From Colius striatus (taxonomy: Eukaryota > Chordata > Aves > Coliiformes > Coliidae): a stretch of DNA of 64,000 nt. Below are positions 12,942-24,570 of the stretch, piece by piece (positions within the stretch are counted from its first letter, which is position 1; each line of letters starts with the position of its first letter). The notes beneath the pieces were generated by a model, which did no database searches, was not told the DNA's origin, and was given only the letters and a program-made list of their open reading frames with translations. The translations under genes were made by a program, and so were the position numbers. The stretch covers positions 91,260,889 to 91,324,888 of the forward strand of contig NC_084759.1 of the NCBI RefSeq assembly GCF_028858725.1, given 5' to 3'.

Positions 12942-13084
12942 CCTTCTGCAATGTATCCAGAGGAAGTCAAGAGATCATTTTGAAACATATGGTGAATGGG
13001 AGTGGCAACTTTTAAGTGGTGGATTACTCCCTGAGCAGAAACGTCATTCCAAAGGATGGTTTTCACCACAGTATTAGTAATGTT
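12942..13084 (-). pseudogene. UMODL1: UMODL1 exon 17: end of ZP-N, linker to ZP-C
   Basis: Open frame: NITNTVVKTILWNDVSAQGV, IHHLKVATPIHHMFQNDLLT, SSGYIAEG. It aligns without gaps with the mammalian NMTNTVVRTTLRND...FQNDLLTSSG. Acceptor GTGCTGCAG and donor GG|GTAAGT are strong, and the 143 nt keep phase (0 to 2). The fourth conserved ZP-N cysteine (KYCAF in human) is replaced: the bird reads IHHMF. In the ZP-N fold this residue pairs with the first cysteine (VFCEIEK in exon 16), so a core disulfide should be missing even though the frame is open. Confidence 0.88.
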
Positions 13085-13658
13085 CTGCAGCACAGAAAGC
13101 ACAACTTGTGAACATCAGTGTTTCTGGAGATATAGCAGAGCTACAGGCTTACCAGCTTCAAATGCTTAGATATTCTCCGTTCTGCTGGTTGCAAATATCA
13201 AACAGATCAAACCTATAGTGTCTTAGTTGCTGTACAGTGGGACAATGAAAATCCACCAGCCTCCCTCCTCTTCCTTAGTCTGCAATGGCCATTGCTTCAC
13301 AAGGGAATTTCTGTGTTTTGTCACGGCTTGAGCTCAGTCTTTGAGTTAGGATCCAAAAAGACAGACATCACTCTTTATCCCCACAACTGGTAGCAGTTGG
13401 AGTATTTGTCTAAATATGATGATGAAATTGCTTGTAAGAAAAGAGAAGCTTCTGACCACTGCAAAAGGAACTCTGCCCTTGAGTTTTGCTGCCTGACCTC
13501 AAAGATTCCCCTTCTTTTTCTAGCTTGCTCCACATCCCAAACAGAGAGGTAACTTTTCATCTCAGGAAAGGGGTTTCTTTCTCTAAAGAAATGTCTTGGT
13601 CCAACATTTCAGCAACTAACAGACTGTACTCCTAGATAAGGATCTTCCATTGCCCTTC

Positions 13659-13662
<4 letters not shown>

Positions 13663-13692
<30 letters not shown>

Positions 13693-13715
13693 TAAACACA
13701 TACACACATACACAT
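13663..13715. repeat. CA microsatellite
   Basis: Perfect (CA) run from 13663 to 13689, then an imperfect stretch (CATAAACACATACACACATAC) to about 13715. It sits close to the exon 16 donor, inside intron 16. Confidence 0.95.
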
Positions 13716-13773
13716 CCCAAGAGAAAAAAACTGTTCCAGGGCTTCTTCATATTCACTGATTGAGGGGACTTAC

Positions 13774-14223
13774 AGTCTCAACTTCAGTGCCACAGTTGCT
13801 CCATCCTGCCTGCAGCACAACATGAGTGCCATTGCTGATGCTCACATTGCAGTGAAGCTCCCCCAGGTATAAGGAGGTTTCAAGGATAGATTCCTGCTGT
13901 AAAAATCTCTTCTGGATGGCAAGGACAATCTTCTCAATTTCACAAAACACTATCACTGCATCTTTAATGGAAATCTCCTGGGCAGTTTTAAGGAGGGGAA
14001 CAGGAGATGCTTGAGGAGAAACATCAAGAATTGACACGGGATCCATGGTGAGAGGATTCAGCACCTTTGTGGAGAATGTGGAGTCCTCTAGAGCCTTGTG
14101 TTCAGTAATAGAGAAGTACAATGAAGCAGGGGAAGAAACATGAGTTGAAGTTTGCAAAGATGTTGCAGGTAAAACTGCGATGTATACAGGTTTCTTATCC
14201 ATCACTGTTGCCTTCTGGCTCAT
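13774..14223 (-). pseudogene. UMODL1: UMODL1 exon 16: Ser/Thr-rich stem and ZP-N domain
   Basis: Long open frame: a Ser/Thr-rich stem (TSLQTSTHVSSPASL) followed by ZP-N with VFCEIEKIVLAIQKRFLQQE, ELHCNVSISNGTHVVLQAGW and SNCGTEVET. Three of four ZP-N cysteines are here. Donor ACT|GTAAGT is good (phase 0). The 5' edge is uncertain. Exon 15 ends in phase 1, but no upstream AG gives that phase. AG before CCAGAAGG (minus strand) has a good pyrimidine tract, yet its phase meets TGA after a few codons. AG before TACCTATA gives phase 0. A frameshift near the start is likely. The ATG at 14221-14223 is not followed by a signal peptide, so it is an unlikely start for a secreted protein. Confidence 0.85.
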
Positions 14224-15292
14224 AGGAAATGTTGAAGAATGAAAAAAATATAGGTACTGTTATAATCTACAGGTTTAGAATTATTTCACAAGGTAAAAAA
14301 ACTCTTAGGGGGAAATTCACAGTTACTGGCAGGATACTAGTTCATTTAACTGGCTCTACTTACTGACAAAGCCATGGCTTCTTTTAAGAAAAAGCCCAAG
14401 AGACACATAAAGTGCCAGTGAGTAAAGCTGAAGTGCCTTCCTTCCTGAGAGATGCAATAATTAGTATGCTTAAGTCAAACACATATAAGCAGCTTTTGGC
14501 AGATCACTGCTTGCAAGAGATCCCGAACTGTAAGTTGCATTGCAAGTGTCCATGTGTTTTTGCCTAGTAGTATAGGAGACTGCAGACTTCTGAATGTGAA
14601 AAACAGAAGCAGTTTGTGTAAAAACCTAGCACCATTTGTGACCAGTTGGTATCCAAAAGATATGACCCTGAGAGCTTTGGAAAACCCATTTTGAGGGAAG
14701 TAGGGGACAAACCTCATGTACTAGGCCCACACTGCACATGTGTGTCCTGAGATACAGGGTAGGGAGTTGAACAAATGTGTCAGGAGCAATCTTTGATGGT
14801 TTCAGGAGGAAAGCAAGCAGGGGAAAAGGGGCATTACAGGTTGTGATCAATATGTATGTTGAATACTAAACATCCAGCACAGGCTCTGGGGTTATCCCAT
14901 TGCTCTTTGCTGTTAGAAACAACCAAAGTAATCATCTACCATTGACTTAAAGAGCACCAAGATAATAAACTTCATTTGCAGTGAAAAAGAAAGGATGTGT
15001 CTCATAGTACAAAAATTCTCTTAAATAATTTTAATGGGTTGGGCATACAAATAACATCGATTTTCCAAACAACATATAAAATCTGTACACATAAATATCT
15101 TTCTGGAACTCCCCAGCTTTTAGACATGCCCCAAATAAAAGAGTTGCTGACTTGAATGTAAGAGGAAGAAAAATAAAAGTCTGAGCTCTTTCAGAGCTGT
15201 ATTTCCCAAAAGCTCATTATCACAGTGCTAAATATCTTGGTTAAACAAAACCAACAAAAGGTTGGTATCAGTTGACAAATCCTTGTGACTTC

Positions 15293-15345
15293 ATAGAATC
15301 ATAGAATGAAAGACCTTTAAGATCAAGTCCAGCCACTACTACAAC
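15293..15345 (-). mobile_element. CR1 tail fragment
   Basis: Short reverse-oriented CR1 end: TCATAGAATCATAGAATGAA followed by AGACCTTTAAGATCAAGTCC. Only the 3' terminal 50 bases or so remain. Confidence 0.7.
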
Positions 15346-15548
15346 AAGCTCTCATGACAGAGTATTACAGTCAGCAGTACTTAAAATCCACTGTAAGGCT
15401 TTCGCCATTAGGACCAAGCTGAAAACAACTAACCAAATTCATCCCTGGCAAAATTTCAAGACCCATGTTGAGTGTGACTGTGATCTCAGTGAAGATCAGA
15501 CCACTGAGTGTTCTGTTAGCCATTAGATAGTGAATTTTTGGTTTTTTC

Positions 15549-15686
15549 CTTCACAGCTTCTTCCAGGCCTTTCTGGATGCACATCAGCAAATCCTTCATT
15601 GCAGCTACACTGGTAAAACCCAAGTGTATTATGGCACAATGCATCCGGGGAGCAGTCATCCTCTTCGCTTTCGCATTCATCATAAT
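15549..15686 (-). pseudogene. UMODL1: UMODL1 exon 15: calcium-binding EGF domain 3, donor lost
   Basis: Frame: DYDECESEEDDCSPDALC, HNTLGFYQCSCNEGFADV, HPERPGRSCEG. It matches the mammalian third EGF (DYDEC...NTLGSFTCSC...RPCEG), with all six cysteines and the DxDEC calcium-binding start. Acceptor CCAAACAG is present. The predicted length equals exon 10 (138 nt), its internal paralogue. At the expected donor the sequence is GAAG|GAAAAA: the GT is GA (15547-15548). No usable GT follows before an in-frame stop a few codons on. This is an apparent splice-donor loss. Confidence 0.88.
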
Positions 15687-17201
15687 CTGTTTGGTATATT
15701 TAAGCAATAGGCAAAAGAGGAAAGTTTATAAATGAAAGTGTGATGGTTTGGAAACTGGAGCATGGTCCAGTTTCATTATGGGATTATACCTCTAGATGTG
15801 ATACTCTTCTGTACGTCAGGCAGCTGCTGCGCCTACAATAGATGGGATACTGGAAGCACAGCCTAGAGGGCTAATTGCATGGCATTGAAAAAACTCTCCA
15901 GGAGCTGTGCTACCAGCAATGCCCAGCAAATACTTAACTGAAGTGTAGGCAATCTGCTGCACAGCAACTATTCTCCTAAATGGACCTACAGCCCGAGCGG
16001 ATGCTTCTAACCCTGGGAGCTTCCTCAGCTGCCTCCCCCATCTCACACTCCTGAGGAGATGGTTAGTACATGTGAGCACAAGTGAAGCAAGAGGGTTGTG
16101 TGACTCATCCAAGTTGCAGTTTAGGTGCTTTTTCAATTTTTAGCCAGCCAAAATTTTTACTTTTGAAAGGAAAAAATATGCTTTGCTTCCCGTTTTTCTT
16201 CCCAAGACCTAATTGTAACTTTGCAAATAAGGACACACCACCACAGAACATATCACTAACCATCTGCTTCATGGGGACCTGTCCCTGAAAGAAACTGTTT
16301 GTTTAGTACAAGTTTGAGGGGCAGACACCCTACAAAGCACTACCAGCAACAGTCATAACCTTACTAATCAACTGGATATATAACTTCCCAGACTCACACC
16401 TGTTAGGGTAACAGGCAAAATAATGTACAAGGCAGACCTTATGCATATTTCTGAAGTAATTTTGATTGAGATTCTAACAGACAGTTTATAACAATATTCT
16501 TTGGACAAATGTGCTGTTTTAAGGGTACAAAATATGGGGTTTTTTCAGAGAAGACTGACCAATTTGTGAAACAGAATTCAACAGTAGTTAGTCAGGACAC
16601 TAATGTTTCTTGTTACTGACTTAAATTACATATAAAGGAAAAGAAGTTGTACAATCAGCCATCATTTTGGCCTTGGTAAGGTGTCGACTTTCATTTGAGA
16701 TTCCTACCCACAGGTTTGACAGAAAAACACTTACTCCCAGTGCAGAAGAATTCACATGTTCATTTCTTTGTTTCTTAGGGTTTCTAGCTCTTGCAAAACT
16801 ATCAGTGCAAAGCAGAAGGGAATGTATTTCGAAGTTATTTTAAACAGCTAGTTAAGTTTGTGTACAGTTATCTGTTTCCTTTGGTAGCTTATATACCCCT
16901 CAATTTGTGACTGCTGTTTCTGATGTCCCCATGTCTTCTTTTCTATAAAACAAATGCTAGCTGTAGGCAAAAAGACCACTTAGTTTTGTCTTTTTTGATC
17001 AGGAATACCTCACTTGTTATTTCATCTCTTGTGCTCTGGAAAAGCTTATTAGAGGGATAAGCAGGAGCAATGTAAGCAGAGAGAATGGTTTTTCATCCAT
17101 CTGTATTTACAGATACCTTCACCTTAAAAAATACAGATTAATAATAGAGTTTATGGTCTTTCTAGTTCTGATTGACTGTTTGGATACAAGTTGCTCCTTA
17201 C

Positions 17202-17415
17202 CGTTTATGGAGAGACTGCTCTTGTCAACTCTGAAATAGGAAGTGTGTTCAAAGGCACCACGGAAAGTGGTGATGATGTAGTAGATGTCCATGTCTTCTG
17301 CAATCAGTAAATTGAAACTTACCACTGTGCTCCCATTAGTAATACTTGTTATCAACACTTTAATCAGACCAGCATCCATCTTCTGAAGAACCTCAAGGGG
17401 CAGAGATCTATGTAC
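17202..17415 (-). pseudogene. UMODL1: UMODL1 exon 14: SEA domain (module C), second half
   Basis: Open frame of 71 codons plus one base: VHRSLPLEVLQKMDAGLIKV, LITSITNGSTVVSFNLLIAE, DMDIYYIITTFRGAF, and KSSLSING at the end. It aligns with mammalian MDAGGVRMEVVSVTNGSIVVEFHLLI. The conserved SEA hydrophobic core and the NGS strand turn are kept. Acceptor TTATTCCAG and donor AACG|GTAAGG are good. The length of 214 nt is the reference for the paralogous exon 9. No lesion. Confidence 0.88.
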
Positions 17416-17849
17416 CTGGAATAACAACAAAGCGCCTGTGTAAAGGGACAGATGGAAGCAACTGTATTTTAGGCTTTGAAGGCTGCTCAGAAGAGAGTAT
17501 TATGTATTACAATTGTGCTTCATACTCTGGAAGGAAGCAGCAGTAAATTGACCTTTTGCTTTATAACTTGACAGTAGCTGAAGGATGTAGTATATATTTA
17601 AAAATTAACATTAAACATGTTAAGCAATTAAGATATCTCATCTCTCATTTGGCACAGGTCCTTGCATCTGATAACAGCAGAGAGAGGAGGCTTCAGGGAA
17701 GCTTTCATGTTGAGCCTCTCAAAATGCCTCCAGGGAAGGGGAGCAACACAATACCAGGAGGAGTTTCTGACAGAAGTGGAGATGCCTCTTGACACTCCAG
17801 CCTGCATATATGTCTCAGTGTCAGGAGGTTGGGACATTCCTTTTTTCTA

Positions 17850-18118
17850 TAGTAGGTAGTAACAGGACAAAGGGTAATGGGATGAAGGTGGAACACAAAA
17901 AGTTCCACTCAAACATAAGAAAAAACTATTTCACCGTGAGGGTGAGGGAGCCCTGGCACAGGCTGCCCAGAGGGGTTGTAGAGTCTCCTTCCTTGGAGGT
18001 CTTCAAAACCCACCTGGACATGTTCCTATGTGATATGATCTAGGTGAACCTGCTTCTGCAGGTGGGGGTGTGACTAGATGATCTCTAAAGGTCCCTTCCA
18101 ACCCCTACCATCTCACAG
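17850..18118 (+). mobile_element. CR1 LINE fragment, 3' end
   Basis: AGGACAAAGGGTAATGGGAT, GAGGGAGCCCTGGCACAGGC, GGAGGTCTTCAAAACCCACC, GATGATCTCTAAAGGTCCC, CTACCATCTCACAGAATTTG. It lies in intron 13 of UMODL1, antisense to the gene. Confidence 0.88.
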
Positions 18119-18889
18119 AATTTGTGAGAACTTGTGAGGAGCCCAGAGCTTGTGCATTTTGTGTTGGATTCTCCCAGGTGGTCACAGCTTCTGTACACCT
18201 ATGTGTCAAGCCTGACTTACCTGCCTGCTGTGTGTTGTCCAGCCTCGATTTACTTGCCTGCTATGTATTACACAGCCCTGAAGGTGGCCTCAGATTTTGC
18301 AGGCATGCTGCAGCCCCTTTCTGAGTCGCCAGAGCCAATATGTGTTGCATGAGCTTGGTAACACTGCACAGAGGAAACCCCCTGAATGTATTCAGAAAGG
18401 GCTGCCACATGCATTGAAGTCCCTCACAGCAAACCTTGGAGTATGAAGGCAGAGCCAGGAGGATGGAAAGAGCTAATGTCCTTATGAAAGCCTGGTCAGA
18501 CCAGAGGCTGTCCTTGTCAGCCCCAAAATCTCCCATTTCACCAAGCCAGGTGGATCATCAGCCCCTTCTCTCCTGCTGTTTCATAAACATATACTGAAAA
18601 GTTGGAGGTTAGATCTAACTGTTCATCTTTCTCTCTGTTTTGATCTTTTCTGCTTTTTATCTGCACTTCTGGACATTAAATTTACTTCTGACATCCTCTT
18701 ATTCCTTCCCCAAATTCATCTGTATTCCCTTCACATCTATCCTGAAGATCTTATTTTATCAGTGCTTCTCTTTGCCTAAGGCTTGGGAATTGTTTTTTAT
18801 CTTCTGGTGGTGGTGGTGGTGGGTTTTGTTTCTGCCCTTAGTCACATTTTTCCTTGCAAGACAGGACTTGGAGTTCAAAAAGTGTCAAA

Positions 18890-18957
18890 CAAGGAGGGAT
18901 GGGACTGGATGATCTTTCGAGGTCCCTTCCAGCCCTTGAGATTCCGTGATTCTGTGA
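18890..18957 (+). mobile_element. CR1 tail fragment
   Basis: GGGACTGGATGATCTTTCG, AGGTCCCTTCCAGCCC and ATTCCGTGATTCTGTGAC are a CR1 3' terminus. Only the last 70 bases or so are left. Confidence 0.75.
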
Positions 18958-21900
18958 CAACCATGGTATTTGTATTTAGCCACTAGGTGACACTACAAAA
19001 CCCTTTATCGAGAAGGCTACGTAATTTCACAGCAGCTACCACACCTCAGGTTATCAAAATAACCTGATTATTAAGCCGATTATCTGAGACTAGAAAGAAA
19101 AAAGAGAGAGTGAGCTTTTTAAAATGAATTATTCATTATACAATATCCTTGAGTACAAGGTTTTCTTACTAGACAAATAAATTGTCTTGTAATTCACCAT
19201 TTTATCCACAATTTTTGTAGCACACAAGGGAAATGTGAGCAATGCCAGACCAGGAGAAATGAGTATGTCAGAAAAAGAGACACAAGAAAGGGAGAGAACA
19301 TGAGCAAAATTAACATCAGCATCAAAGAATGTCCCTTGCTTGGAAAAAAAAAAAAACCTAGGAGGCAGATAAAGTCCAGGTTCAGGGCCAGATGGAAGCC
19401 ACATGAAAACCAATCTAACAGGATGGAAAAGGCCAATAGTCTTATTGAGCCAAAGGAAAGAGGCAGACCCAGGCAGCCAGGCTCACCCCATGGATGGCAG
19501 TGGCATGTATGGTGAGTTTTCTGGGACCACCTCTCCATAGGTCCCAGGTAAAATGCCAGTAGCTGGTTGAAGCTATTGTGGGTACCTGAGACAGAGTCTG
19601 TGCGCCTGGCAGAGTAGAGGACACACTGTGAGTCCAGAAACTGGTAAATAAGTAAGTACAAACAATATTAAATGGAACAGAACCCTGCATTAAGCCTGCT
19701 TTTTCCACTAAAAGAGAAAAAACCCCTCCCAACTGTCTGTGCTTTGATTGTACCTTCAGAGAGAAGCCCAGTCATCACCACCAGAAGCTTTAAGGATATC
19801 CTAAATGGCACATAAACTCAAATTAACCAAAGGGGTGAAATTACACTGAATAATGAAACTGCCTTAATCCCTGTATCAACATGCATTCTACATTCAAATA
19901 GCTGTAACTGCAATCATTTAAAGTGCATTAAGCTACCTCAAACAAAGGCTATGTCACTTCCAAATGAAGGAGACACCTTGATAAGGCAATATCTTTTGTT
20001 AGTTTCACACTTTTTGTCACTCAGTTAAGTTTTTGATGCCTAAATTCAAAACAACCCTTCCAATCAGGGATTTAAGGCACCTCGGTGAATGCATTTTCCA
20101 CTCAAATATTTTTTTTCCTGATTCATTTTCTTGAGGATATGCCTTAGCTGCCATGATGTTCTTCTTGACTGTTGCAAAAGAAAGGCAGAGCAAAGCACAA
20201 GAGAACTAAAATACTTGCTCACCCTTAACTGTATTGTTTTCAGTTGCACTGCAAGGAGGATGGTGAAACCAGCCTGGATAATGACAGTGCCAGTAGTCAC
20301 ATCAAGTTTTTACCTCATTCTCATCTACACTTTATTTGAACTTGCTTATTTCTGTTTGCTCCGTTGACAATTTAACCACATGGCACCTGAGTGCTGGGGC
20401 AGCTCTACACTAAAGAACATAATACAAATCAGGATTTATAAATCCTCTGAATCGCAGCTAGAGACTCCAAAGTTCATTTAACTCAAACCTGACCTTGCTT
20501 CTAAAGCCCATGAACTTTTTCCTCACTTACTTCAAAGTATCAATTTCTGCCCTTTAAAGCCTGTAAAGGAAATATGCAGATCTTTCTGTTTTTCTAAACT
20601 TCCTTTTCTTTGGCATCTAGAAACACAACATTTGTGATAAAATGCTTGACATATATTTTGCCATATACAGTAGCTATGCAACTACAGCCTCTGCACAGTG
20701 GCTCAGACGTAGATGGAATCAGCATCAACACATTTGGGCAGCTGATCCACAAAACGGGTGTGCTGGAAAAAGGAGTTAGTTCCTTATAATCACAGGTGAT
20801 CTGACTGAGACCTTGAGAACCAGGTAAAACTGACACTAAGCTTACTTTAGTTCCTTTATGTAATCATTTGACAAATTTTCCAGATATATTTGTATCCACG
20901 ATTTTCTGGATTAAGGTGTCTGAATGAAGAAAATGCATTCATCTCAGTGCATTTGAATACTATGCTATTTGAAAATAGCCTCGGGCAAAGAGCTATGATG
21001 AATGAGAGTGAGGTCAGTGGAGAATTTCTCCCTTTTCACTTTGCTAATCATGTCACCCTCATTTTGTGACTATTTTTCTGATGGGACAGCTTGGGGCCAA
21101 AACAGCTCCAAGAAAGCTGTGCTCTGCTAACACATCAATACAAACTGGTAATGACCAGTGGGAAACTTATTTGATTTCCAAGAAAACATCACCCACAGCT
21201 GAACAGATCATACTTTTCCCTCCTTACAGTTGTCTCTAGCCTCGCGCAGGCCTGACCTCTGCCCAAACACACAGTGCTGTCAGTGCACCCACTGCAGACA
21301 GCTGTATTTCAGAGCCAGGTTGTATCTGGGGAGGCCTCTGCAGGATTTGCAAATTCATACAGTTGTCAGTGATGGATTTATAATCACAGTTATCAAGGCC
21401 TCTAAAAACATAGGCAGTTAAGGAGAGATAAGGAAAGCAATAAAGCAGCCAGCATAACCAGAGGTTTTCCAAGCATAGGTGTTTATGTAAACACCAGCAA
21501 TAACAAACTTCTGATATATTCACTGAGAAATCAAAGGCAACGCCTAAGCATTACGAGAGAGTTAAGGGCATAGCTGGTATTGCAGTGTGCTTTGATATCC
21601 TGAGCTGTAATTATAAGTGAGGGCAGAGGGTGACTTATTCAGAAGCCACTCCTTTTCCAGATAGGGGGCTGCAAGACCAAGGATGATTATAAGAAATGTC
21701 AGCCTTAAGGGACTACAACAAAGGGTAATAGCAATCATACAGTTCATTAATATACTGCTGTGCAGGGTGAGGATATCAAAGCACTTTGCAAATGTCCATT
21801 AACTTTTCACCAGGCTCCTGGAGGAAATCGATAAGCCAATATAACGGGCTATGAGAAACAAAGGAAATAGAGGCATCGGAGAATGTCCAAAGTCTGATAT

Positions 21901-22073
21901 CACTGTAAAACACATCTACACACTCATCCTGCTGTCTCAGACAGCCAGGGGAACTCAGACCCTACAGGTGTGTCAAGGGATGTGCAGGTGACATACAGCC
22001 TTCATTGGAACAAAGATCATGCACATGGTTTCATTGAGACCCATAACAGGTCAAATCCTTCTCAGGCACTTAC

Positions 22074-22186
22074 TTTATCAATGAAGAGCTGTGCAAAGGT
22101 TTGGAATTCCTCACTGCTTGTATTGCTGAAGCCTGGAGAGTATTTAATGTTTGTTAGCCATACTTTGCCACTAAGTTTTTGGACAG
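22074..22186 (-). pseudogene. UMODL1: UMODL1 exon 13: SEA domain (module C), first half
   Basis: Open frame: AVQKLSGKVWLTNIKYSPGF, SNTSSEEFQTFAQLFIDK. It aligns with mammalian AARKLIGKVRIKNVRYSESFRNASSQEYRDFLELF. Acceptor TTACTTTGCAG and donor AAA|GTAAGT are close to consensus. Length 113 nt, phase 1 to 0, exactly as exons 4 and 8, which are its duplicated copies. No lesion. Confidence 0.88.
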
Positions 22187-22522
22187 CTGCAAAGTAAGAA
22201 AAAGACAATTTAAATACATGTTTCATGGACTACAGTCCATCAACAAGAGTGTGACTGTCACTGGCATGTCTGGCCACCCCGGGTATGCACCAACTCACAA
22301 CAGCCAAAGGACAGCCTTGTCAAATGTAGTGAAAACCCCAAATACCTAAACACAGGCATCCAGCACCTCAGTGTACCCTCTCTGACCCCTACATGACTCC
22401 CACGAAAGTTACTGACCTCCTGTAAGTCTTATATCTGCCAGCTCCATCTTAGGTGCTTTGAGACATCTGAAAGGTTGCTCCACGTCTATGTCCAGGCACC
22501 TGAACTGCCCTCCTGGACTTAC

Positions 22523-22755
22523 CTATAGCTGTCCCAGCTCTCTCCACACATTTGTCCAGATTTCAACAGTGTATAACGCCCCAAATGCTATCTCTGAGGC
22601 TGTCAGACTCCTATACTGAGTTTCAGTCTGCCATTTTAGCTGCTTTTTCTGAAGCAGCTACAGTTGAAAACTCTGTATAAACTCTGTGGGCCATGTTACA
22701 TCGAAGTTGATTCTTGTCACATTGGCAACAATAATGATTTGAACTGGGATGTGTG
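22523..22755 (-). pseudogene. UMODL1: UMODL1 exon 12: FN3 domain 2 with stop codon and 1-nt deletion
   Basis: Frame reads HIPVQIIIVANVTRINFDVT, WPTEFIQSFQL and then TAG (22658-22660) where mammals have Thr (FQLTLTS). The same frame continues with recognisable FN3 sequence (SLTASEIAFGALYTVEI), so the stop sits inside the exon. The length of 233 nt is one short of a phase-preserving length. A missing base near 22558-22559 (just after the VEI codons) explains this: downstream, the shifted frame has the expected Cys region and ends in the phase exon 13 needs. Acceptor CTTCCTCTAG and donor ATAG|GTAAGT are intact. Two independent lesions in one exon. Confidence 0.82.
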
Positions 22756-24570
22756 CTAGAGGAAGAGAATTGCTCATCAAGTAAAGGCTCCCAGGGGAGA
22801 GGAGAAAGTCATGCCTCCTTAAAGCAAGCCACAGAAGCAGGTTTTCTCTATCCCAGCATATCACTGATCCCAAATGAACCCTCATCACCACCAGTCAGAT
22901 CAACGGATTTGGCTTGCTTTATGCTGTGGCTTGTGCTGTCACGTGGACATAGGCATTTAGGAGATAAACCACATTCAGTTATCTGGTGGTGAGAAGGGGA
23001 AATGTTCTGAACAATTTTTGAATTAAAAAAACCCCACACCTGTATTTAAAAGAGGTAACACACTATGAAGTGTTGGCTAAGGCTGACCCCCCAGGTCAGA
23101 GATAGTGCCACAAGGAGGAGCTTTTGCCTTCTGAGTTTCCTGACCTCTGTTGGTGAGATACCATTATGATGGCTCTTACTCTTGTTTCCAAGGCATAATC
23201 CCTTCATAAGCTTCTTTCTCAGCAAATATTTCATCAGGAAAAGAAAACAAATGTTTGTAAACTGAACTTGTTTGTGCAGAATTATTCGATTTAGTTTCCA
23301 GTTGGAAGAAAATTACCTTTGGTTTTTTGTCAGTTAAAAGTAGGTATTTTCACTCTTTTTTAATTACCATTCTTTCTTTTCATTAAAAAATCCCACTCAC
23401 TCTTTTTCACTCTTCCCTACATTGAAAGAAGGCAGAGGGGACACAAAGTGAAGCAGTAAATTATTTTCAATTCAAGTCAATATATTGTTCAGTTCAAAAT
23501 TTTTTCTCCCACTAGGCCACTGAGGTCACAAACCAGTTGTTTGCCCAGCTCTGTTCCCAGGTCTCTCCTGTGCTAGGCACAGCAAAGGATACAACATAAA
23601 GAAGAGAGGTGATCAGGACTGGGAGTACAGGGAGGCTGGATGAGCAACAGAGTTGTCCTTACATGATATAAAAAAGAGGTTTTCCAGGGAGCAAGGAATG
23701 AGAGAGAAACAAAAGTGCGGCTGGATGAGTGGAGAGATCACTGAGGAGGGGGAGGCGAAAGAGGAGAGGGGAGTGCAGTTTGGGATTGGAAAGATGAGGA
23801 GGGCATAACAGGCAGAATAAAGATAAGCAGAAACAAAACTAAAATAGGTATCAATTACTAACACACTAAAGAAAATTTAAAAAAACTCAAACATTAAATG
23901 ATGGGCAGAAGACAGCAACATTCCCAAAAAAAAAAAATGTAATTTAAAGACCAAATCTGGCTCTAACCTTGAAATATGATTCACCTCCAATCAACACGAA
24001 AATCCCCTAATTAGCTGCAATACAGTTGCCCAAACCAAACAGATTAAGCTCTCTGCTAGCCTAGTTACTCTCAATTACATCTCCTGAAAAAGTTGCTCCT
24101 AGGCTTCCACTCAGCCCAGGCCCCACAGGGGATTTACAGGGCTCTGCCTAACATATCCTCTGCTGAGAGGAATAGGAAGGCAGGTCATTTGCCTTCCCAG
24201 GTCTCTAAGGTAACTCTACAGGCAGCTGCTGCAATACCCTGGTGCCAGAATACACAGGCAAAACCAAGGTGTGTGGCAAAAGGACAAGCAGCTTGTGTTT
24301 TGATGTGCACTGTACATTTTGCTTTCATCTGCTTTGAGATGAAGAAACGGAACATCCCACTGCCAAATTAACAGAAATTATTTTTACGTGCTGATTTGAA
24401 GAAAAAGTGCAGATTCCTTCAAGAAAATAATTTTAACATAGAAAAACTAGTTTCAAATGCCTTCACACACCAATCCAAACTGTCCACATCTTTCCTGAGT
24501 CTGTGTGAGGCTTAGCTTCTTGTGCAGCCTAGTCCCACTGCATGCAGGCCCCTGCCACACACCTACTCAC
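22756..24570 (-). other. UMODL1 intron 11
   Basis: 1.8 kb of AT-rich spacer between the linker exon 11 and FN3 exon 12. No exon or repeat family was recognised. Confidence 0.55.

Larger units (their letters stand above)
10782..13773 (-). other. UMODL1 introns 16-18 around the ZP exons
   Basis: Spacer sequence between exons 19, 18, 17 and 16. The only recognisable structures are the 18-bp duplication and the CA repeat. No CR1 was noticed. Confidence 0.6.
14224..17201 (-). other. UMODL1 introns 14 and 15 around exon 15
   Basis: Apart from exon 15 (15549-15686), only a 50-base CR1 tail at 15293 is recognised. No alternative exon was found that would bridge the lost exon 15 donor. Confidence 0.6.
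17416..22073 (-). other. UMODL1 intron 13
   Basis: 4.7 kb with two CR1 3' fragments (17850-18118, 18890-18957), a short TGG run near 18805-18822 and an A-run near 19345. Open frames here have no domain support. Confidence 0.65.
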
